NCBI RefSeq assembly: GCF_000428525.1
Contig: NZ_AUAC01000008.1
Span: 1-64,000, forward strand
DNA: 64,000 nucleotides
Direction: 5' to 3'
Origin: Hellea balneolensis DSM 19091
GTDB lineage: Bacteria; Pseudomonadota; Alphaproteobacteria; Caulobacterales; Maricaulaceae
Shown here: positions 44,280 to 53,521 of the stretch, one piece after another
Layout: the number at the start of each line of letters is the position of its first letter
How positions within the stretch are numbered: position 1 is the stretch's first letter
The notes under the pieces: generated by a model
The model's database searches: none
The model's input: only the letters and a program-made list of their open reading frames with translations
Told to the model about the DNA's origin: nothing
Position numbers and translations under genes: made by a program

Positions 44280-46967
44280 ATGGCATCTTTGGACAGCTTT
44301 AACTGCGAACGCGAAATTAAAGTCCGCGGCGGAACTTATACTTATTACGACCTTGGCGAAGCCGAGAAAAACGGCCTGAGCGGCATTTCTAAGCTGCCGC
44401 GCTCTTTAAAGGTCTTGCTGGAAAATCTCTTGCGCCACGAAGATGGTACAACAGTTAAAAAAGAAGATATTCAAGCTATGGCGGATTGGCTGAAAACCAA
44501 GACCTCCACACATGAGATTGCTTACCGCCCTGCCCGCGTTTTGATGCAGGACTTTACCGGTGTTCCTGCCGTAGTTGATTTAGCCGCGATGCGCGATGCG
44601 ATGGTCAATCTTGGCGGCGATGCCAATGCGATTAACCCACTTAATCCTGTTCACCTCGTTATCGACCATTCTGTGATGGTGGATTATTACGGCACCAAGA
44701 CAGCCTTTAAGAAGAATGTTGAGCGCGAATATGAGCGTAATGGTGAGCGTTATGACTTCTTGAAATGGGGCCAAGAGGCCTTTGATAATTTCGCCGTTGT
44801 CCCTCCCGGAACTGGTATTTGTCACCAAGTCAACCTTGAGAACTTAGCACAAACAGTTTGGACAAAAACAGCAGACGGCAAAACATATGCCTTCCCTGAT
44901 ACGCTTGTTGGGACAGACTCACATACCACTATGATCAATGGCCTTTCTGTTCTTGGCTGGGGTGTTGGCGGAATTGAGGCCGAAGCAGCCATGCTTGGCC
45001 AGCCCATTTCCATGCTTATCCCCGAAGTTGTCGGTTTTGAACTGAAAGGGAAATTACCTGAAGGCGCGACAGCGACAGACTTAGTACTGCGCGTTGTGGA
45101 AATGCTGCGCAAAAAAGGCGTGGTTGGTAAATTCGTCGAATTTTATGGCCCGGGCCTTGACCACCTCTCGCTCGAAGATCAAGCGACACTTGCCAATATG
45201 GCCCCTGAATATGGCGCGACCTGCGGCTTTTTCCCGATCGATGATGACACGCTGAAATATCTTGAAGCGACAGGCCGCGATAAGCAGCGCATTGAGCTCG
45301 TCGAAGCCTATGCAAAACAGCAAGGCCTGTGGCGCGATGGAACAACACCGGAATATACGGATAGTATCGGATTGGATGTCAGCACTGTCATGCCGGCTAT
45401 CTCTGGACCGAAACGTCCGCAAGACCGCTTTGATTTGAAAGGCGCTAATGTCCATTTTGCTAAAATCCTGCGTGATGAGTTTGGTAAAACTCCGACAGGC
45501 GACTCTGCTGTTCCTGTAAAGGGCCGCGATTTTAGCGTCGATCATGGTGACGTCTTCATCGCCGCGATTACCTCTTGCACCAATACGTCTAACCCGTCCG
45601 TTATGATGGCCGCTGGCTTAGTGGCTGAAAAAGCGAATAAGCTTGGCTTAACCGTTAAGCCTTGGGTCAAGACATCCCTCGCGCCCGGCTCTCAAGTCGT
45701 GGGTGAGTATCTTGAAAAGTCTAAGCTTCAAACAGAGCTGAACCAGCTTGGCTTTGATGTTGTCGGCTATGGCTGTACGACATGTATCGGAAATTCCGGC
45801 CCTCTTGCGCCTGAGCTTTCCGAGGCCATAGCAGAAGGCGACCTCGTCTCTTGTTCAGTCCTCTCGGGCAACCGTAACTTTGAAGGCCGTATTGGCCCGG
45901 ATCTGAAAGCCAACTTCCTCGCCTCACCGCCGCTTGTGGTGGCCTATGCCTTGGCGGGATCGCTGCACCATGATTTTGATGCCGACCCATTAGGCGTCGA
46001 TGCGGATGGCAATGATATTTACCTCAAGGACATCTGGCCAACATCCAAGGAAATTGCTGATGTTGTCCGCAAAGTCATCACGCGTAAAATGTTCGTCGAG
46101 CGTTATGGTGATCTTTATAAAGGCGATAAAGAGTGGCAGAAGATTAAAGTTACAGGCGGCGAGACTTATAATTGGGCCCCCGCTTCGACCTATGTACGTA
46201 ACCCGCCCTATTTTGACGGCATGACAACTACGCCTGATGCGGTTGAAGATGTAAAGAATGCCAACATACTCGCGCTCCTTGGCGACTCTATCACAACTGA
46301 CCATATCAGCCCCGCCGGCGCGATAAAGCATGACGGTCCTGCAGGGGATTACCTCTCAGCCCGCCAGGTGCCCAAGAATGAATTCAATTCATTCGGGTCT
46401 CGCCGAGGAAACCACGAAGTTATGATGCGCGGCACATTTGCTAATATCCGCATCAAAAATCTTATGGCCCCTGGCACAGAAGGCGGCGTGACGAAGCACA
46501 TTCCATCCGGTGAAGTCATGAGCATCTTTGAAGCCGCAGAAAAATATGCTGCTGAAGATAAAGATCTTGTTGTCTTTGCAGGCGGACTTTACGGTAATGG
46601 CTCATCACGAGACTGGGCCGCCAAGGGCACAATCTTGCTAGGCGTTAAAGCTGTCATTGCTGAGAGCTTTGAGCGTATTCACCGCTCTAACCTTATTGGG
46701 ATGGGCGTTTTGCCTCTTGAGTTCCAAGACGGTGATAGCTGGCAGTCACTTGGCCTTAAGGGTTCTGAGACAGTCTCAATCGCAAATATTGACGATCTGA
46801 AGCCTCGCGGAACGCTTGACGTAAAAATTGACTTCCCTGACGGGTCTTCAAAAACTGTTACCGCGAATGTTCGCATCGATACAGATAATGAGCATGAATA
46901 TTACAAAAACGGTGGTATCCTTCACTACGTATTGCGGAACCTCGCGCGTGAGGCTCAAGCCGCATAA
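44280..46967 (+). CDS. acnA: Aconitate hydratase A
   Basis: 895 residues from ATG 44280, with GAGGA 6 bases upstream; the frame is open to 44154 but without a ribosome-binding site. [4Fe-4S] ligands are in AAITSCTNTSNPSVM (Cys) and VVGYGCTTCIGNSGPL (two Cys). Further active-site blocks are DSHTTMINGLSVLGWGVGGIEAEAAMLG, GRIGPDLKANFLASPPLVVAYA and GSSRDWAAKG. It isomerises citrate to isocitrate in the TCA cycle. Monocistronic with a strong terminator. Confidence 0.96.
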   Translation: MASLDSFNCEREIKVRGGTYTYYDLGEAEKNGLSGISKLPRSLKVLLENLLRHEDGTTVKKEDIQAMADWLKTKTSTHEIAYRPARVLMQDFTGVPAVVDLAAMRDAMVNLGGDANAINPLNPVHLVIDHSVMVDYYGTKTAFKKNVEREYERNGERYDFLKWGQEAFDNFAVVPPGTGICHQVNLENLAQTVWTKTADGKTYAFPDTLVGTDSHTTMINGLSVLGWGVGGIEAEAAMLGQPISMLIPEVVGFELKGKLPEGATATDLVLRVVEMLRKKGVVGKFVEFYGPGLDHLSLEDQATLANMAPEYGATCGFFPIDDDTLKYLEATGRDKQRIELVEAYAKQQGLWRDGTTPEYTDSIGLDVSTVMPAISGPKRPQDRFDLKGANVHFAKILRDEFGKTPTGDSAVPVKGRDFSVDHGDVFIAAITSCTNTSNPSVMMAAGLVAEKANKLGLTVKPWVKTSLAPGSQVVGEYLEKSKLQTELNQLGFDVVGYGCTTCIGNSGPLAPELSEAIAEGDLVSCSVLSGNRNFEGRIGPDLKANFLASPPLVVAYALAGSLHHDFDADPLGVDADGNDIYLKDIWPTSKEIADVVRKVITRKMFVERYGDLYKGDKEWQKIKVTGGETYNWAPASTYVRNPPYFDGMTTTPDAVEDVKNANILALLGDSITTDHISPAGAIKHDGPAGDYLSARQVPKNEFNSFGSRRGNHEVMMRGTFANIRIKNLMAPGTEGGVTKHIPSGEVMSIFEAAEKYAAEDKDLVVFAGGLYGNGSSRDWAAKGTILLGVKAVIAESFERIHRSNLIGMGVLPLEFQDGDSWQSLGLKGSETVSIANIDDLKPRGTLDVKIDFPDGSSKTVTANVRIDTDNEHEYYKNGGILHYVLRNLAREAQAA

Positions 46968-46995
46968 TCGGCCTATATATTGACAAAATATTGAC

Positions 46996-47030
46996 AAAAA
47001 AGCTCCGGAGTTTTGCTTCGGAGCTTTTTT
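46996..47030 (+). terminator. Rho-independent terminator of acnA
   Basis: AAAAAGCTCCGGAG-TTTTG-CTTCGGAGCTTTTTT forms a strong hairpin with a T run, 28 bases after the acnA stop. The A run on the other side allows function in both directions, and the LysR gene ends on the opposite strand at 47034. Confidence 0.88.
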
Positions 47031-47033
47031 ATT

Positions 47034-47951
47034 TTAAATTGCTCTGTCCATACTATTTAAAAAACCCTTCATTGCATCAGTTCTTTCAATCGTGAAATCA
47101 ATAAGGCTTTGGACACGGGCCGGGCAATGCAGATGAGCAGGGCGAACAATGTAGCCATCTAAATTGCGCCCCTCATAATCGTTAAGAACCGTCACGAGCT
47201 GTTTTTTCGAAATCGCATAATACGCCAAAAAATATGGCAAATAAATAATGCCTTGTCCAGCCAGCGCAAACTGCCTCAAATTCTCTCCACTATTTGTGGT
47301 TATACGGCCCTCAGGCGTAAATTCGTAAGCCTTGCCATTTTTGACAAAGTGCCATGTCGGACTGCGTGTATAGATTAAACAATTATGGTATTTTAAATCT
47401 TTAAGATCATTGAGCGGTTTATTGGCCTCTTTAAGATAGGACGGACTAGCGCATGCGACCATGCGAACTGAAGATAATTTTGTCCATTTATGTTGCCGAT
47501 CTTCGGTTGGTTTTATACGAAAAGCGAGATCAAAGCCCTCTTCAACCAAGTCAATACTGCGTTCTGTCAGATGCAGATCAAGGGTAATGTCAGGATTTTC
47601 GTCCATAAATTGGGAAAATATCGGCGTCAAAAGATAAGAGCCAAATGTATCAGGAGCCGTAATACGAATATGGCCCGAAACCTTTTTTTCATCGCCGCGC
47701 AGACCTTCTTCGACAGTTTCAACGTCTGCTAATATCCGTTTGCAATGGTCATAATAGCTTTGGCCAGCCCCCGTTAACTGCAAAGCGCGTGGATTGCGCG
47801 ATAGGAGCTGAACCCCCAAATAGCGCTCAAGGTCTGACAGCCCATGACTTACAGCAGACTTTGAAAGATGCAATTTTTCAGAAGCACGCGTGATTTGCCC
47901 CGTCTCCACAACGGCTACAAAAATTTCCATGCGCCTAAAACGGTCCATCAC
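47034..47951 (-). CDS. LysR family transcriptional regulator
   Basis: 305 residues. The N-terminal winged helix-turn-helix is MDRFRRMEIFVAVVETGQITRASEKLHLSKSAVSHGLSDLERYLG, followed by a LysR substrate-binding domain (HIRITAPDTFGSYLLTP...). It belongs to the group whose recognition helix reads TRASEKLHLSKSAVSHGL. The effector and targets are unknown; no divergent gene starts close by, and the nearest upstream feature is a palindrome at 48036. It could regulate itself. Confidence 0.92.
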   Translation of the reverse strand: MMDRFRRMEIFVAVVETGQITRASEKLHLSKSAVSHGLSDLERYLGVQLLSRNPRALQLTGAGQSYYDHCKRILADVETVEEGLRGDEKKVSGHIRITAPDTFGSYLLTPIFSQFMDENPDITLDLHLTERSIDLVEEGFDLAFRIKPTEDRQHKWTKLSSVRMVACASPSYLKEANKPLNDLKDLKYHNCLIYTRSPTWHFVKNGKAYEFTPEGRITTNSGENLRQFALAGQGIIYLPYFLAYYAISKKQLVTVLNDYEGRNLDGYIVRPAHLHCPARVQSLIDFTIERTDAMKGFLNSMDRAI

Positions 47952-48035
47952 AGCCCCTTTATGTTTAATTTATCAGAACACGAAGTTCTTTTTTATATTC
48001 TTTTGTTTATTATTTTCAACACATAAGATAAATTA

Positions 48036-48051
48036 GCAAGTGATAACTTGC
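48036..48051. promoter_or_regulatory. Palindrome upstream of lysR-type gene
   Basis: GCAAGT-GATA-ACTTGC, 85 bases upstream of the LysR start, has perfect 6-base arms. It could be a regulator operator; LysR proteins often bind such dyads. No expression signal was identified beside it. Confidence 0.3.
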
Positions 48052-48106
48052 GGTCCGTTTGTCAGTTGCCCCACAACGGCTGGGAGGCGGGCCACCCCCA
48101 TAAAAA

Positions 48107-48133
48107 CAGGCGGCTCCCAATGGGGGCCGCCTG
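48107..48133 (-). terminator. Rho-independent terminator of the glycine-zipper lipoprotein gene
   Basis: On the minus strand CAGGCGGCCCCC-ATT-GGGAGCCGCCTG is followed by TTTTT. It is about 48 bases after the lipoprotein stop. A second inverted repeat (ATCCAAAC/GTTTGGAT, 48137-48164) lies between the stop and this stem. Confidence 0.85.
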
Positions 48134-48180
48134 CATCATCCAAACGGGGCGCGATGTTTGGATATCGTTATTATGCAACT

Positions 48181-48552
48181 TTAATAGCTACGGATTGACC
48201 CGTTTTGCCAATAGGTTCGGCCCGTATTTCGATCCGTGAAATAATAGCGTCCGGCTTGACGGTCATAGATAAGCTCCTGGCCCTCTGCACCTTGGCGGAT
48301 ACGTGTAGGCTCGCCTACGGTTTTATCCTTTTGGCTGCCAGCATAGGCCCCGCCTGCGCCGCCAACAACTGCGCCGATCGCAGCGCCCGTAGAGGCATCG
48401 CCCGATCCGGTATTGTTCCCAATGACAGCACCTGCAACCGCACCAGCAGCCGCGCCAATAGCGGCCCCGCGTTCTGTATTACCCGTTGTTGTACAAGCGC
48501 TCAGTGCTGCAAGGCTTAGTGTAGCCGTGGTTATCGTAATGTGTTTTAACAT
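48181..48552 (-). CDS. Glycine-zipper lipoprotein
   Basis: 123 residues. The lipobox LAALSAC (C20) is followed by a glycine-zipper segment (RGAAIGAAAGAVAGAVIGNNTGSG...GAAIGAVVGGAGGAYAGSQ) like Rick_17kDa/YMGG-type outer-membrane proteins. The C-terminal 35 residues (GEPTRIRQGAEGQELIYDRQAGRYYFTDRNTGRTYW) form a small polar domain. It is probably an outer-membrane lipoprotein of structural or stress role. Monocistronic with a terminator. Confidence 0.85.
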   Translation of the reverse strand: MLKHITITTATLSLAALSACTTTGNTERGAAIGAAAGAVAGAVIGNNTGSGDASTGAAIGAVVGGAGGAYAGSQKDKTVGEPTRIRQGAEGQELIYDRQAGRYYFTDRNTGRTYWQNGSIRSY

Positions 48553-48638
48553 ATTAAACTCCTAATTAAGGCAGAAAAAAACTTCATGCCAAGGTGAGAC
48601 GGCATGAAGCTCATATTAAAATGGGGCGAGATTGTGCC

Positions 48639-48941
48639 CTATTCAGTGACAATTTTGTTAGTATAAATGCGTCCCTCATATTCGAAGGTATATGTATCGA
48701 CAGTTTCAAAATCGAGACTCGCATCAAAAAGTTCTGAATCGTCAACGTAATGGTTATAAAAAACCTGACCATCCTCATCTTGCACAGGGATGACATTAGC
48801 CGTTTCAACAGCAGCTAAAACCTGCGTGTTTTCTGACTTAACGGTCTTTGTATCAGCTGTGTTTTCGGCTGCGAACGCGGTCGGTGCGGCCATAAACAAG
48901 GCAACAAAACCAGTTGCAGATAGCGTTTTAAACGTCGTCAT
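48639..48941 (-). CDS. Small secreted protein of unknown function
   Basis: 100 residues from ATG 48941, with GGAGG 5 bases upstream; a longer start at 48965 is less likely. The signal peptide is MTTFKTLSATGFVALFMAAPTAFA. The mature 75 residues are acidic with a repeated Tyr/Phe/Asp-rich pattern (QVFYNHYVDDSELFDASLDFETVDTYTFEYEGRIYTNKI). No family is recognised. Confidence 0.75.
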   Translation of the reverse strand: MTTFKTLSATGFVALFMAAPTAFAAENTADTKTVKSENTQVLAAVETANVIPVQDEDGQVFYNHYVDDSELFDASLDFETVDTYTFEYEGRIYTNKIVTE

Positions 48942-49108
48942 AGGAACCTCCATTGTTGTTTCCATGTGGAGGTAAACGGCAAGGCGCGGATTCCGTTCCC
49001 TAAAAAAATAGTCATAAATCGGACGGGGTTTTTAAAGGCGCCGTTCTATGGCGACGTGACAATACAGTTTAGAGGCGTTAGGTTTTTTAGAAAAATCGGA
49101 GCCTTTGC

Positions 49109-49555
49109 ATGACCTATGATCTTCTTTTCAGCTTGGTAAACGCCTCTGTTATGCCCGCTTGGGCGCTTCTGATTTTTGCGCCAAAATGGAGCTTCACGGA
49201 TAGGCTTGTCCACTCCATGTTCTACCCACTTCTGCTGGGCGCGGTTTATATTGGCGGTATGGTCATGGCGGCTATGGGGCACGGCGCAGAAGGCGGCGGC
49301 TTCACAAGCATAGAAGGTGTAAGGACTCTGTTCTCAACAGATGTCGGCATGATTATCGGCTGGACGCATTTTCTGGTGTTCGATTTATTCGTCGGAGCAT
49401 GGGAGGCGAGAGATGCGCAAAGACGCGGGTTTAAGCATTGGATGTTAGTGCCGTGCCTGTTGCTAACATTTATGCTCGGGCCGATTGGGTTGTTCTTGTA
49501 TCTGCTCTTGCGGAAGGTTACGGACAAGGGTCGATGGAGTTTGGCTGAGGGTTAA
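49109..49555 (+). CDS. ABA4-like (DUF4281) membrane protein
   Basis: 148 residues with four hydrophobic helices. Family blocks are VMPAWALLIFAPKWSFTDRL, DVGMIIGWTHFLVFDLFVGAWEARDAQRRG and PCLLLTFMLGPIGLFLYLLLR. Plant ABA4 is needed for neoxanthin formation; bacterial members are of unknown role but may act on carotenoids (inference). No carotenoid gene is next to it. It is convergent with the GFA-fold gene: their stop codons share the four bases TTAA at 49552-49555. Confidence 0.85.
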   Translation: MTYDLLFSLVNASVMPAWALLIFAPKWSFTDRLVHSMFYPLLLGAVYIGGMVMAAMGHGAEGGGFTSIEGVRTLFSTDVGMIIGWTHFLVFDLFVGAWEARDAQRRGFKHWMLVPCLLLTFMLGPIGLFLYLLLRKVTDKGRWSLAEG

Positions 49556-49944
49556 ATTCTAGGTCCAGGCCAATGCGCTTGAGCATTGTTTTTATTTACA
49601 GTCATAGTCTCGCCCTCAGTGGCTCTTACTCTCACCGCGGGCACGTCTATATTTTGAAGACAATGCACATTCACCCCAAAATGGTCAGGTGCAGCGCGTT
49701 TATTATGAAAGACATAAATACCACAAATCGAACAGAAGTAGTGTTTCGCTACCTTCATATTCCATTGGTAAAGCGAGAGCTTATCTTCACCCGATATTAT
49801 CGTGAGGGCAGTCTCAGGAGCTTTCAGCATGACGGCGTTCCGCATCACGCATAATGAACAGTCACATGTTGTGAACTCATCAAGAGAAGAGCTCAATTCA
49901 AACTGGATAGCACCACAGTGACAGTTACCTGAAATCAATTCCAT
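49552..49944 (-). CDS. GFA-fold (glutathione-dependent formaldehyde-activating-like) protein
   Basis: 130 residues with the zinc-cysteine pattern NCHCGAIQFEL, TTCDCSLCVMRNA and YFCSICGIYVFHNKRA. This matches the GFA/CENP-V family of S-(hydroxymethyl)glutathione synthase-like proteins. The precise reaction is uncertain because most members have no tested activity. Its stop overlaps that of the convergent ABA4-like gene, and its start is 1 base downstream of the purH end. Confidence 0.88.
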   Translation of the reverse strand: MELISGNCHCGAIQFELSSSLDEFTTCDCSLCVMRNAVMLKAPETALTIISGEDKLSLYQWNMKVAKHYFCSICGIYVFHNKRAAPDHFGVNVHCLQNIDVPAVRVRATEGETMTVNKNNAQAHWPGPRI

Positions 49945-49945
49945 A

Positions 49946-51580
49946 TCAGTGCCTAAAATGACGCATCCCGGTAAACACCATCGCTATCCCTTGCTCATCA
50001 GCAGCCTTAATCACTTCATCATCGCGGATTGATCCACCCGGCTGAATGATGGCCGTGGCGCCCGCGGCGGCGGCGGCGAGCATGCCATCTGCGAAGGGGA
50101 AGAAGGCGTCTGAGGCACAGGCGCAGCCCTTAGTGCGCGGGGTATCCGAGCCCGCAGACTTCTGCGCGTCTTCAGCTTTGCGGGCGGCAATCCTCGCAGA
50201 ATCGATACGGCTCATTTGGCCTGCGCCGATGCCTGCTGTGGAGCCGTCTTTGACATAAATAATCGCATTGGATTTAACATGCTTGGCGACTTTCCACGCC
50301 ATGCGGAGGTCTGCCATTTCGGACATACTTGGCTTACGCTTGGTCACGACTTTCAAATCCTCATCCGAAACATAACCATTATCGCGGTCTTGGACGAGGA
50401 TGCCGCCGGCAACATTTCTTTGTGTCATGGACGGCGCTTTCACATCTGGCAGGCCGCCCGCAATGAGGAGCCGCAAATTTTTCTTCTTGGCAAAGACAGC
50501 AACAGCGTCACCATCAGCGCTAGGCGCAATCACAACTTCGGTAAAGACTTTGACGATTTCTTTGGCTGTCGCCGCGTCAAGATTCCCGTTCAGCGCAACA
50601 ATGCCGCCAAAGGCCGAAACAGGATCACAGGCATGGGCAGCCGTGTAAGCCTCAATATAGCTCTCGCCGACTGCTACGCCGCAAGGGTTCGCATGTTTAA
50701 TAATCGCCACGGCTGGCTTGGCCCCTTGTGCATTATCCCCAAATTCTGCGACCAATTCATAAGCAGCATCGGTATCATTGATATTATTATAAGACAGTGC
50801 CTTGCCTTGTAGCTGCTCGGCAGTCGCAACGCCGGGACGGTTCGAGCCGTCTGAATAGAACGCCGCCGTTTGATGCGGATTCTCGCCATAACGTAGGGCC
50901 TGTTTCAGCGCTCCGCCTTGCGCGCGATAGGACGGCGCCGGGTCTTTGAGCGTATCCGCAAAATAATTGGCAATCGCGGCATCATAAGCGGCGGAACGTG
51001 CATAGGTTTTTGCCGCTAGTTTCTGGCGTAAGGTCCCGCTCGTCTGCCCCTTATTTGCATCCATATCCGCGAGCACAGCATCAACATCCTCAGCATCTGT
51101 ACAGACCGCCACATGGGCATGGTTCTTGGCCGCCGCGCGTATCATGGCTGGCCCGCCAATATCGATATTCTCAACACACATCTCATAAGACCCGCCGCCT
51201 GCTACGGCTTGTTCAAACGGATAGAGATTTACGACGAGTAAATCGATAGAGAGGATACCATGATCATGCATCGCGTCTTTGTGAGAGGCCAAGTCACGGT
51301 CACACAATAATCCGCCATGCACCATAGGGTGCAAGGTTTTTACGCGGCCATCCATCATTTCCGGAAACTTTGTCAGCTCCGCGACATCTTTTACTGGAAT
51401 ACCTGCCGCTGTGATGGCTTTGTGAGTGCCGCCTGTAGAGACGAGCTTAACCCCCCGCTCATGCAAAGCCTGGGCTTGATCAAGCAAGCGGGATTTGTCT
51501 GAAACTGAAATCAATGCCCGCTTAACAGGCGCAAGACGGCTAGGATCAAACGGCGGAAGATCGGGATTGGGAGCGGGCAT
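49946..51580 (-). CDS. purH: Bifunctional AICAR formyltransferase / IMP cyclohydrolase
   Basis: 544 residues. The N-terminal MGS-like cyclohydrolase domain is [34 protein letters not shown], with [16 protein letters not shown]. The C-terminal AICAR transformylase domain has [26 protein letters not shown] and [40 protein letters not shown]. It carries out the last two steps of purine synthesis. It ends the conserved rsmB-rpe-heparinase-purH run, with a CapD-type gene between it and the heparinase gene. Confidence 0.96.
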   Translation of the reverse strand: MPAPNPDLPPFDPSRLAPVKRALISVSDKSRLLDQAQALHERGVKLVSTGGTHKAITAAGIPVKDVAELTKFPEMMDGRVKTLHPMVHGGLLCDRDLASHKDAMHDHGILSIDLLVVNLYPFEQAVAGGGSYEMCVENIDIGGPAMIRAAAKNHAHVAVCTDAEDVDAVLADMDANKGQTSGTLRQKLAAKTYARSAAYDAAIANYFADTLKDPAPSYRAQGGALKQALRYGENPHQTAAFYSDGSNRPGVATAEQLQGKALSYNNINDTDAAYELVAEFGDNAQGAKPAVAIIKHANPCGVAVGESYIEAYTAAHACDPVSAFGGIVALNGNLDAATAKEIVKVFTEVVIAPSADGDAVAVFAKKKNLRLLIAGGLPDVKAPSMTQRNVAGGILVQDRDNGYVSDEDLKVVTKRKPSMSEMADLRMAWKVAKHVKSNAIIYVKDGSTAGIGAGQMSRIDSARIAARKAEDAQKSAGSDTPRTKGCACASDAFFPFADGMLAAAAAGATAIIQPGGSIRDDEVIKAADEQGIAMVFTGMRHFRH

Positions 51581-51634
51581 AGAGCGAATCCATTAGCTTA
51601 GTACATTTGCGCCGCCCGTAACATGAGAGGCGTT

Positions 51635-53521
51635 TTACGACAAGCCGCCATTGGGCTCATAATCTGGCAATAAGGCCTTAAGCGCTTTGCGAATGGCGGG
51701 CTTTTTGCGTTGGTCAATCGCGTCGAGTAAATTGTCAATTCGGCGCAACATTGAGGCCGGATCAGAGACATCTCCGGTGAATCTCATAACTCCCTTAACA
51801 TAGGTAGTCTCCAATATTTCGTCGTCACCCGTAAGCGCCTCGGACATTTTTTCGCCGTCACGAAGATCCGTATATTCTATTTTTATATCCCGGTCCGGCA
51901 CGAAACCTCTTAGACGAATAAGTTGACGCGCCAGCCGCGTAATATTGACAGGTTCGCCCATTTCCAAAACAAAGACAGACGCTTTGTTTTGAGATTGATT
52001 AGCGTTCAGTGCAGCAGCCTGAAGGACAAGCGCGGCCGCTTCTTCCGTTGTCATGAAATAGCGGTTTACGTCTTTATGGGTGACTGTCACAGGACCGCCC
52101 ATCGCAATTTGATCTTCAAATAGAGGCACGACGGATCCCGCCGAGGCCAGGACATTACCAAACCTTACAGCGGACGCCGAAAGTAAAGATTGCTGAGCCT
52201 CAGAAGCCATTGTCAGCAATTCAACAATGCGCTTACTCGCGCCCATAATATTACTCGGGTCAACGGCTTTATCGGTAGAGACCAAAGTAAAACTTTTGGC
52301 CTTATACTTAACTGCCAGATCAATGATTGTTTTCGTGCCGCCAACATTATTTTTCAGCGTTTCTATCGGATTTGTTTCACCCAGAGGCACATGTTTAAAT
52401 GCAGCTGCGTGTAGAATAATTTCAGGTTTATGCGTTTTGAATATCTCTTCCATGCAGGGCACATCACAGACATCGCCTAAATGCACACCCCATTGGGTGT
52501 CGCCCTCGTCCGGCAAAAGGTCTTGCATCAGCTGATCCAGTTTATAAAGATTATACTCTGAATTATCGACAAGAATCATTTTAGCGGGAGATAAAGCCGC
52601 GATTTGGCGTGATAGCTCTGAGCCAATAGAACCACCTGCCCCCGTGACCATAACCCGCCGTCCCGTCATGAGACGCTTAACAGGCGCAATATCTAAAGCT
52701 CTCGCTTCTCGGCCAATAAGGTCAGCCGCTTCAAATGGAGACAGTTTCTCGCCGGGATTACGCGCAATCCTGGCAAGAGGAGCCCCAATTTCCGATGCCG
52801 TTTTGACCAATTGATAGGCCTGGGCTCGGTCCGGAGCAACATCAGTGGCTAAAAGCATAGGCTTATTGTTCTTATCTAATCCCAGCCGCGCATAGACTTT
52901 TGGAAGCGTTTCCAAATTCCCCAAAACCGGCACACCACGGATGGACCGCCCTTGATAGCTGTCATCTGTCTCGATCAAGCCCCGTATATTATATCCCGGA
53001 CCGCCGCTTTGCCGAAAACTATCTCGCAAATACGTATAAAGAGAGGCCCCACTGCCGATCAAAATAGCGTCTTTCCGGTCCGCTCCGTAATTATTAAATA
53101 ATCCGCGAATATCACCATTTTGGAACAACATCACCACGAGACGGGAGAAACAGAGCAGAACAAAAAACAGCGCGCCAGAAATTAAAGGCGCTGACCTTGG
53201 GAAATGTTCAGCCCTGTCCACAAAGAGAAACAAAATAAGGGGCGTTAAAATGACGGCTAAGAATACGCCTTCAAGAAGTTTGCGAATATCTGAAATCGAG
53301 GTAAAGCGCCAAATCGCTCTATGAACACCCAAGGACACCCAGAGCACAATCACAAGTCCAACCATGACAAAGCCGGCATTCTCATCGACATTATTAGGTA
53401 TGGTTTTGTTGAGAAAGTCATAGCGCCATTGGATAGCGCCATACATACAAAGCCCGCCCAATATGGCGTCAAAGAAGACGACTGCTGTTTTTGTCAGCCA
53501 AGGCACGCGCGTCAGGCTCAT
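51635..53521 (-). CDS. CapD/WbpM-type nucleoside-diphosphate-sugar dehydratase/epimerase
   Basis: 628 residues. Four N-terminal transmembrane helices (about 10-125) lead to a CoA-binding-like domain (DAILIGSGASLYTYLRDSF). The SDR domain has VMVTGAGGSIGSELSRQ as nucleotide motif, HAAAFKHVPLGETNP, and TLVSTDKAVDPSNIMGASKRIVE. The family makes UDP-4-keto-6-deoxy-sugars for surface polysaccharides or glycans. Catalysis uses the STDKA motif; the usual Tyr-xxx-Lys is modified (MGASK), as is common in WbpM-like proteins. It overlaps the heparinase stop by 4 bases. Confidence 0.92.
   Translation of the reverse strand: MSLTRVPWLTKTAVVFFDAILGGLCMYGAIQWRYDFLNKTIPNNVDENAGFVMVGLVIVLWVSLGVHRAIWRFTSISDIRKLLEGVFLAVILTPLILFLFVDRAEHFPRSAPLISGALFFVLLCFSRLVVMLFQNGDIRGLFNNYGADRKDAILIGSGASLYTYLRDSFRQSGGPGYNIRGLIETDDSYQGRSIRGVPVLGNLETLPKVYARLGLDKNNKPMLLATDVAPDRAQAYQLVKTASEIGAPLARIARNPGEKLSPFEAADLIGREARALDIAPVKRLMTGRRVMVTGAGGSIGSELSRQIAALSPAKMILVDNSEYNLYKLDQLMQDLLPDEGDTQWGVHLGDVCDVPCMEEIFKTHKPEIILHAAAFKHVPLGETNPIETLKNNVGGTKTIIDLAVKYKAKSFTLVSTDKAVDPSNIMGASKRIVELLTMASEAQQSLLSASAVRFGNVLASAGSVVPLFEDQIAMGGPVTVTHKDVNRYFMTTEEAAALVLQAAALNANQSQNKASVFVLEMGEPVNITRLARQLIRLRGFVPDRDIKIEYTDLRDGEKMSEALTGDDEILETTYVKGVMRFTGDVSDPASMLRRIDNLLDAIDQRKKPAIRKALKALLPDYEPNGGLS

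Noticed and set aside
48048-48239. 63-codon plus-strand frame after the LysR gene
   Set aside because: It runs through the terminator hairpins and into the antisense of the glycine-zipper gene.
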